From Ideonella sp. (GTDB taxonomy: Bacteria; Pseudomonadota; Gammaproteobacteria; Burkholderiales; Burkholderiaceae_C): DNA of 64,000 nt. Below, in pieces: positions 59,044 through 64,000 of this stretch. Numbering within the stretch: position 1 is the first letter of the stretch; every line of letters starts with the position of its first letter. The stretch spans positions 1-64,000 of the forward strand of contig JABTUY010000011.1 in assembly GCA_015075165.1 (NCBI GenBank). The letters are read 5' to 3'. The notes under the pieces were generated by a model. The model searched no databases. It saw only the letters and a list, made by a program, of their open reading frames with translations, and was not told the origin of the DNA. Made by a program: the position numbers and the translations under genes.

Positions 59044-59423
59044 GGGATTCGATGACGCGCCGCGCGTCGCCGTGGCTGTGGACCGTGGCGCTGGCCACGG
59101 TGGGGCTGGCGCTGGTGCTCGCCGCGTTCGGCGCCTGGTTGCTGCTCGACGTGCTGCCGCCGGGCACCGAGCTCGTCGTCGACGGCCGGCACTTCGTGCT
59201 GCACGAATGGCTGCCCGCTTCCGCCGGTGGCTGGCTGCTGGTGGCAGCCGGCGTGCTGGCGGTTGCGCTGCTGCTGGTGATCGTCGTGCCGCTGGTGCTG
59301 TTGGCGGCGCTGGTGGTGTCGGCGATCGTCGGCGGCGCCAGCCTCGGCGCGCTGCTGCTGGCGCTGCTGGCCTTGCCGGTGCTGCTGCTGCGCCGCCACC
59401 GCCGCAAGGCCGGCCCGGGCTGA
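59040..59423 (+). CDS. Small two- to four-span membrane protein between kinase and regulator
   Basis: This 127-residue protein starts at an ATG overlapping the kinase stop (ATGA); a second in-frame ATG four codons on (MTRRASPW) is possible. It has a TM helix near 15-37, then a soluble stretch VLPPGTELVVDGRHFVLHEWLPASAG, then strongly hydrophobic segments from about 60 to 118. It ends in RRHRRKAGPG. Translational coupling to the kinase suggests it works with the two-component system, perhaps as an accessory sensor. No family is recognised. Confidence 0.65.
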   Translation: MRDSMTRRASPWLWTVALATVGLALVLAAFGAWLLLDVLPPGTELVVDGRHFVLHEWLPASAGGWLLVAAGVLAVALLLVIVVPLVLLAALVVSAIVGGASLGALLLALLALPVLLLRRHRRKAGPG

Positions 59424-59436
59424 CGACAATGCACGC

Positions 59437-60246
59437 ATGAACGACACCCTCACCCGCGCCGTGCTGGCCGACGATGAACGCCTGATGCGCGAGCAGATGC
59501 GCGCGCGGCTGGCCGAGGTCTGGCCCGAGCTGCAGATCGTCGCCGAGGCGAAGAACGGGCTCGAGGCCGTGCAGGCGGTGCGCGACCAGCGGCCCGACAT
59601 CGTGTTCCTCGACATCCGCATGCCCGGCCTCAGCGGTGTCGAGGCGGCACGGCAGATCGCACAGCTCGAGCACGACGACGACGCACTGCTGCCCGAGATC
59701 GTGTTCGTCACCGCGTACGACCAGTACGCGGTGGAGGCGTTCGAGCACGGTGCGGCCGACTACGTGCTCAAGCCCGCCGAGCGCGAGCGCCTCGCGCTGA
59801 CGGTGCAGCGGCTGAAGCAGCGGCTGGCCACGCGCGGCACGGCCGACGCCACGCCGGGTGCACCGATCCAGCAGTTGCTGCACCGCTTGTCGGCGCAGCT
59901 GAACCCCGGCGCCGCGCCGGGCTACCTGAAGTGGATCCAGGCCAGCGTCGGCTCGAGCATCCAGATGATCCCGGTGGCCGACGTGCTGTTCTTCATCAGC
60001 GACGAGAAGTACACCCGCGTGCAGACCGCGCAGCTCGAGGCGCTGATCCGCAAGCCGATCAAGGAGCTGGTCGACGAGCTCGACCCGCACCTGTTCTGGC
60101 AGATCCACCGCTCGACGCTGGTCAACATCAACGCGGTGGCCGCGGTCACGCGCGACCTGCGCGGCCGGCAGATCGTCAGCGTGAAGGGCCACCCCGAGAA
60201 GCTCGAGGTCAGCCGCGGCTACACCGGGTTGTTCAAGGGGATGTAG
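59437..60246 (+). CDS. LytTR-family response regulator
   Basis: This 269-residue protein has a receiver domain (about 6-125) with acidic pocket ADDERL, phospho-acceptor Asp-59 in IVFLDIRMPG, VTAYDQYAVEAFE and the Lys of DYVLKPAERERL. A LytTR DNA-binding domain follows from about 160: DVLFFISDEKYTRVQT, LVDELDPHLFWQIHRSTLVNINAV and VSRGYTGLFKGM. It binds tandem repeats in target promoters. It forms an operon with the kinase and small membrane protein. Confidence 0.95.
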   Translation: MNDTLTRAVLADDERLMREQMRARLAEVWPELQIVAEAKNGLEAVQAVRDQRPDIVFLDIRMPGLSGVEAARQIAQLEHDDDALLPEIVFVTAYDQYAVEAFEHGAADYVLKPAERERLALTVQRLKQRLATRGTADATPGAPIQQLLHRLSAQLNPGAAPGYLKWIQASVGSSIQMIPVADVLFFISDEKYTRVQTAQLEALIRKPIKELVDELDPHLFWQIHRSTLVNINAVAAVTRDLRGRQIVSVKGHPEKLEVSRGYTGLFKGM

Positions 60247-60256
60247 CCGAGCCCGC

Positions 60257-61000
60257 TCAGGGCGCCGCGGGCGTCGGCGCCGCGTTCGACCAGCGCGCGA
60301 TGCACCACTGCGCCGACCAGTAGGTGGCCAGGATCCACAAGCTCGCGGCCGGCAGCGGCACGGCGAACCGGTTGATCGCCAGCAGCGCGTCGGAGCACAG
60401 GAACAGCGCGCCGCCGATCGCCACCAGCCGCGCCGCTGCGGCAGCGCCACCGCGTTCAACCTGTGCGGCGCCGGCTTCGCCGCGTGCGGCCTGTGCGACG
60501 CCAGGATCCCCGCGTGCCACGAGCCACAGCACCGCCGCCTGCGACGCCATCGCCGCCAGTGCCACCACGTAGGCCAGCACCGGTACGCGCAACGCGCCGC
60601 GCACATGCGGCCACAACACGGCGAGCACGCCGAAGGCCACCACCGCATAGCACGCGAACGCGAGCGGCCGGGCCGCGAAGCGAACGCGGCGCGTGAAAGC
60701 GCCGATGTAGCACAGGTGCGCGAGCAGAAACGCAACCAAGCCAGGCAGGAAACCCTGCTTCGGCCACAGCAGCGCGACATCGCCCACCAGCGACAGCAGC
60801 AAACCGGCCAGCACGAACCGCTGCACGCGCGACGCGACGCGCCAGCCACCGACGGGCCACGCGCGCGCGAGGATCAGCACGGTGGCCAGCGGCTTGCAGG
60901 CGAAGACCAGCGCCGGTGCGGCCAGCGCCCACGACGAGCCGGCGATGGCCAGCAGCGCACTGGCCAAAATCGCCGCGTCGAGCGCGCGCGTTCGGCTCAT
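60257..61000 (-). CDS. YhhN family (lysoplasmalogenase-like) membrane protein
   Basis: The 247-residue protein starts at ATG 61000, overlapping the helicase stop (ATGA). About eight membrane helices and the family motifs KPLATVLIL, LLSLVGDVALLW, GFLPGLVAFLLAHLCYIGAF and GGALFLCSDALLAINRF mark the YhhN/TMEM86 family, whose animal members cleave lysoplasmalogen. An Ala/Gly/Arg loop near 175-195 looks like a lineage-specific insertion. It converges on the response regulator with 10 bp between stops. Confidence 0.9.
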   Translation of the reverse strand: MSRTRALDAAILASALLAIAGSSWALAAPALVFACKPLATVLILARAWPVGGWRVASRVQRFVLAGLLLSLVGDVALLWPKQGFLPGLVAFLLAHLCYIGAFTRRVRFAARPLAFACYAVVAFGVLAVLWPHVRGALRVPVLAYVVALAAMASQAAVLWLVARGDPGVAQAARGEAGAAQVERGGAAAAARLVAIGGALFLCSDALLAINRFAVPLPAASLWILATYWSAQWCIARWSNAAPTPAAP

Positions 61001-63072
61001 GGCTCCGCCTCGGCCGGCCGCGCCGTCTTGGCCAGCAACTCGGCACGCAACTGCTTCAGGCGCTCGCGCGGGTCGACCTTGGCGCGCGCCTCGTCGAGCT
61101 TCATCTCCGCGATGAAGCGGCTGGGCTGCGCGGCCACGGTGTCGCGGCCGCGCTTGCGCCGCTTCAGCGTGCTGAGCGCGAGCGTGCGCTGCGCGCGCGT
61201 GACGCCCACGTACATCAGGCGGCGCTCCTCCTCGAGCCGCTGCGCGGTGACCGGCTCGGCCTCGCTCGCGAACGGCAGCAGGCCCTCGTTGACGCCGGCC
61301 AGCATCACGTGCGGCCACTCGAGCCCCTTGGCGGCATGCAGCGTCGACAGCGTGACCACGTCGGCATCGTCGCCGCGCTCGGCAATGCTGTGCATCAGGC
61401 TGATCGTCTGCGCCACCTGCAGCACGCTGGTGGCCTCGCGCGCCACGCCATCGGCGCCGGCCTCGCCGCCGCAGCGGCGCGCCACCCAGTCGACGAACTC
61501 GAGCACGTTGGCCCAGCGCGCCTCGGCGAGCCTGGCCCGGTCTTCGCCCTCGTGCAGATGCTGCTCGTAGCCGATGTCGGCGAGCCAGCCGGTCAGCAGT
61601 GTGCGCGCCGCCTCGGTGCCGGTGGTATGGCGCGCGCGGTACTCCAGGTCGTTGACGAAGCGGCCGTACTCGCGCAGCGCATCCACCGCCTTGCGCGGCA
61701 GCGCGCCGCCCAGGCTCTCGACGAACAGCGCCTCGAACAGCGAGACCTTCCACTTGGCGGCGAACTCGCCGAGCGCGGCCAGGCTCTGGTGGCCGATGCC
61801 GCGCTTCGGTGCCGTCACCGCGCGCAGGAAGGCCGGGTCGTCGTCGTTGTTGACCAGCAGACGCAGCCAGGCGCACAGGTCCTTGATCTCGGCGCGGTCG
61901 AAGAAGCTTTGTCCACCGGAGACCTGGTAAGGCATCTGCGCACGCCGCAAGGCCTGCTCGAACACCTTGGCCTGGTGGTTGGCGCGGTACAGCAGCGCGA
62001 AGTCGCGCCAGCGTGCGGGTGCATCGCCGGGGGTGCCGGCGCGGCGCGCCTGGATCCACGCCACCGCGCGTTCGGCCTCGTGCTCCTCGTTGTCGCACTC
62101 GATGCGCTTGACCGGCTCGCCCTCGCCGAGCTCGCTCCACAGCTTCTTGGCGAACAGCTTCGGGTTGGCCGCGATCACGTGGTTGGCCGCGCGCAGGATC
62201 GCGCCGGTGGAGCGGTAGTTCTGCTCCAGCATGACGACCTCGAGCGCCGGGTAGTCCTGCGGCAGGCGCTTCAGGTTGTCGATCGTCGCGCCGCGCCAGC
62301 CGTAGATGCTTTGGTCGTCGTCGCCCACCGCGGTGAACGGGTTGGCGCCGCGTGCGCCGGTCGTCGCGTCGCCGACCAACGCCTTCAGCAGTTCGTACTG
62401 CACCGCGTTGGTGTCCTGCACCTCGTCGATCAGCACGTGCGCCAGGCGCTGCTGCCAGAGCTGGCGCACGTCGTCGTGCATGCGCAGCAGCTTCAGCGGC
62501 AGGCCGATCAGGTCGTCGAAGTCGGTGGCCTGGTAGGCGGCCAACCGCTCCTCGTAGCGCCGCATCACGCGCGCGGCGACGCGCTCGTCGGCGGCGGCGG
62601 CGGCCTGCTCAGCGCCGTCGGCCGTCAGGCCCTGGTTCTTCCAGCGGCTGATCGTCCATTGCCAGCGCCGCGCTTGCGCGGCATCGGTGGTGCCGCCGGC
62701 GTCGCGCAGCACGGCCAGCACGTCGTCGCTGTCGAGGATCGAGAAGCGCGGCTTCAGGCCCAGCGCCTCGCCATGCTCGCGCAGGATGCGCACGCCCAGC
62801 GCGTGGAAGGTGCACAGCACCAGCGCCTGCGCTGCGCGGCCGCCGACCATGGCGCGGGCGCGCTCGCGCATCTCGGCCGCAGCCTTGTTGGTGAACGTGA
62901 TCGCCGCGATCTGCGGTGCCTCGACGCCGCCGCGCAGCAGGTGCGCGATCTTGTGCACGATCACCCGCGTCTTGCCCGAGCCGGCGCCGGCCAGCACCAG
63001 GCAGGGCCCGCGCGTGTGATGCACCGCGCGCAGCTGCGCGGCGTTCAGCGTGGCGGTGGCGGGCGGGCTCAT
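60997..63072 (-). CDS. rep: ATP-dependent DNA helicase, Rep/UvrD family
   Basis: This 691-residue SF1 helicase starts at ATG 63072 (MSPPATATLNAAQLRAVHH). Motifs in order: LVLAGAGSGKTRVI (I), ITFTNKAAAEMRERA (Ia), HVLIDEVQDTNAVQ (II), FTAVGDDDQSIYGWRGA (III), LEQNYRSTGAILRAAN (IV), VVTLSTLHAAKGLEWPHVML (V) and EERRLMYVGVTRAQRTL (VI). Length and sequence favour Rep over UvrD or PcrA. It unwinds DNA 3' to 5' at stalled forks. Confidence 0.92.
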   Translation of the reverse strand: MSPPATATLNAAQLRAVHHTRGPCLVLAGAGSGKTRVIVHKIAHLLRGGVEAPQIAAITFTNKAAAEMRERARAMVGGRAAQALVLCTFHALGVRILREHGEALGLKPRFSILDSDDVLAVLRDAGGTTDAAQARRWQWTISRWKNQGLTADGAEQAAAAADERVAARVMRRYEERLAAYQATDFDDLIGLPLKLLRMHDDVRQLWQQRLAHVLIDEVQDTNAVQYELLKALVGDATTGARGANPFTAVGDDDQSIYGWRGATIDNLKRLPQDYPALEVVMLEQNYRSTGAILRAANHVIAANPKLFAKKLWSELGEGEPVKRIECDNEEHEAERAVAWIQARRAGTPGDAPARWRDFALLYRANHQAKVFEQALRRAQMPYQVSGGQSFFDRAEIKDLCAWLRLLVNNDDDPAFLRAVTAPKRGIGHQSLAALGEFAAKWKVSLFEALFVESLGGALPRKAVDALREYGRFVNDLEYRARHTTGTEAARTLLTGWLADIGYEQHLHEGEDRARLAEARWANVLEFVDWVARRCGGEAGADGVAREATSVLQVAQTISLMHSIAERGDDADVVTLSTLHAAKGLEWPHVMLAGVNEGLLPFASEAEPVTAQRLEEERRLMYVGVTRAQRTLALSTLKRRKRGRDTVAAQPSRFIAEMKLDEARAKVDPRERLKQLRAELLAKTARPAEAEP

Positions 63073-63158
63073 GCGAACTCGTGCGGCGCGAACTCGTGCA
63101 GCGCGGCGGGCGATGATAGCCACGCACCCGCGCGCCGGGCGGTGTGCGGCGTTGTGGT

Positions 63159-64000
63159 ATGAAGCCCGTGCAGCGCCGCGCTGCCCGCAACCTGCCCGCC
63201 ACCCGTCGCCCGATGGCCGATCGCTCCGCACCACCCGACGCTGCGCGTCGACACGAGTCACCACACCCCATACCGCGCGATCGCGACGCGCGCACGCCGC
63301 TGTCGCGTCGCGGCTGGCTGGCATGGGCCGGCGGCGCGGTGACCGCGCCGATTTTCGTGCGCCATGCGCGCGCCGCCGACGTGCCGCGCTTCGCGCTCGG
63401 CGTCGCATCGGGCCAGCCGGGCGCGCACGGCATCGTGCTGTGGACGCGGCTCACCGGGCCCGAGCTGCCGCCGCGGGTCGAGGTGCGCTGGCAGCTCGCG
63501 CGCGACGAGGCGTTCACCGACATCGCCGCGACCGGCCACGAGAACGCGATCGCCGACGAGGCGCACAGCGTGCATGCCGAACCCGGCGGGCTCGAACCCG
63601 CGCGCGGGTACTGGTACCGCTTCGAGGCGCTGGGGCAGCGCAGCGCGGTGGGCCGCACGCGCACCGCGCCGGCGCCCGACGCACCCGCTGCGACGTTGAG
63701 CTTCGCGCTCGCCAGCTGCCAGCGCTTCGACCATGGCCACTACGCGGCGTGGCGCCACGTCGCCGGCCAGGCGTTCGATTTCGTGCTGTTCGTCGGCGAC
63801 TACATCTACGAGCGCGCTTCGCCCCCTGGCGCGCTGCGCGCCCACGAGGGCGGGCGCCTGCGCACGCTCGAGCAGTACCGCGCCCGCTACGCGCAGTACA
63901 AGGGCGACCCCGCACTGCAGGCCGCGCACGCCGCACTGCCGTGGCTGATGGTCTGGGACGACCACGAGGTGGAGAACGACTACGCCGGCCTGCAGGGCCA
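63159..64000 (+). CDS. PhoD-like alkaline phosphatase (partial, N-terminal part)
   Basis: The frame from ATG 63159 runs off the right edge. LSRRGWLAWAGGAVTAPIFVRHARA is a Tat signal peptide. The mature part shows the PhoD N-terminal beta domain (RFALGVASGQPGAHGIVLWTRL) and the start of the phosphatase domain, with LASCQRFDHGHYAAWRHVA, FVLFVGDYIYE (metal Asp) and LPWLMVWDDHEVENDYAG (metal-binding D-D-H-E). PhoD enzymes are secreted Ca/Fe phosphodi- or monoesterases. An ATG at 63213 is an alternative start. It is divergent from rep. Confidence 0.9.
   Translation, partial: MKPVQRRAARNLPATRRPMADRSAPPDAARRHESPHPIPRDRDARTPLSRRGWLAWAGGAVTAPIFVRHARAADVPRFALGVASGQPGAHGIVLWTRLTGPELPPRVEVRWQLARDEAFTDIAATGHENAIADEAHSVHAEPGGLEPARGYWYRFEALGQRSAVGRTRTAPAPDAPAATLSFALASCQRFDHGHYAAWRHVAGQAFDFVLFVGDYIYERASPPGALRAHEGGRLRTLEQYRARYAQYKGDPALQAAHAALPWLMVWDDHEVENDYAGLQG

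Overview
This window is very GC-rich DNA from a betaproteobacterium, most likely order Burkholderiales. The evidence is the order tRNA-Tyr/Gly/Thr - tuf - tRNA-Trp - secE - nusG - rplKAJL - rpoBC, followed by the str operon (rpsL-rpsG-fusA-tuf) and S10 operon (rpsJ-rplCDWB-rpsS), plus an rpe-trpEGDC block with apaG beside it. A Rubrivivax/Leptothrix/Methylibium-like relative is my inference from general protein character; the genus cannot be fixed from this sequence alone.

Layout. Positions 1-7967 (minus strand) hold the start of the S10 operon and the whole str operon. Positions 8134-17852 are an insert between rpsL and rpoC, which are normally neighbours in this group. It carries a PIN-domain gene, a truncated livF, an IS256-family element with an 8-bp target duplication, a complete three-recombinase RIT element nested inside that IS, and an iron(III)-type ABC transporter operon. 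Positions 18044-32047 (minus) hold rpoC, rpoB, rplL, rplJ, rplA, rplK, nusG, secE, four tRNAs and a second tuf copy that is broken by clustered indels. Positions 32169-39701 (minus) hold ung, trpC, trpD, ltaE, trpG, trpE, a trp leader peptide with its own promoter, a class II aldolase and rpe. From 39827 the plus strand carries apaG, mltA, a very large indolepyruvate ferredoxin oxidoreductase, small enzymes (GNAT, GFA, hotdog thioesterase, NUDIX) and a three-gene TRAP transporter whose large permease has a Pro-Pro-Gly repeat insertion. Positions 52795-56837 are a divergent pair: a long helix-turn-helix/TPR protein (minus) and a clostripain-like (C11) cysteine peptidase (plus). A LytS/LytTR-type two-component system follows, then yhhN and a Rep-family helicase (minus), and the start of a PhoD-like phosphatase at the right edge.

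How it fits together. The left half is core transcription and translation machinery with its usual controls: a strong str promoter, an attenuator-like hairpin between rplL and rpoB, a long rplJ leader and a terminator after rpoC. The trp genes carry a leader peptide with three Trp codons directly downstream of a sigma70-type promoter. The most unusual structure is the nested mobile element at 9152-13899. Removing the RIT element at a 5-bp repeat (ACGCA) restores the local reading frame of the interrupted transposase, which fixes its borders. The least understood locus is the HTH-TPR / C11 peptidase pair. Several clustered indels (tuf copy 2, the transposase) could be real decay or draft-assembly errors.
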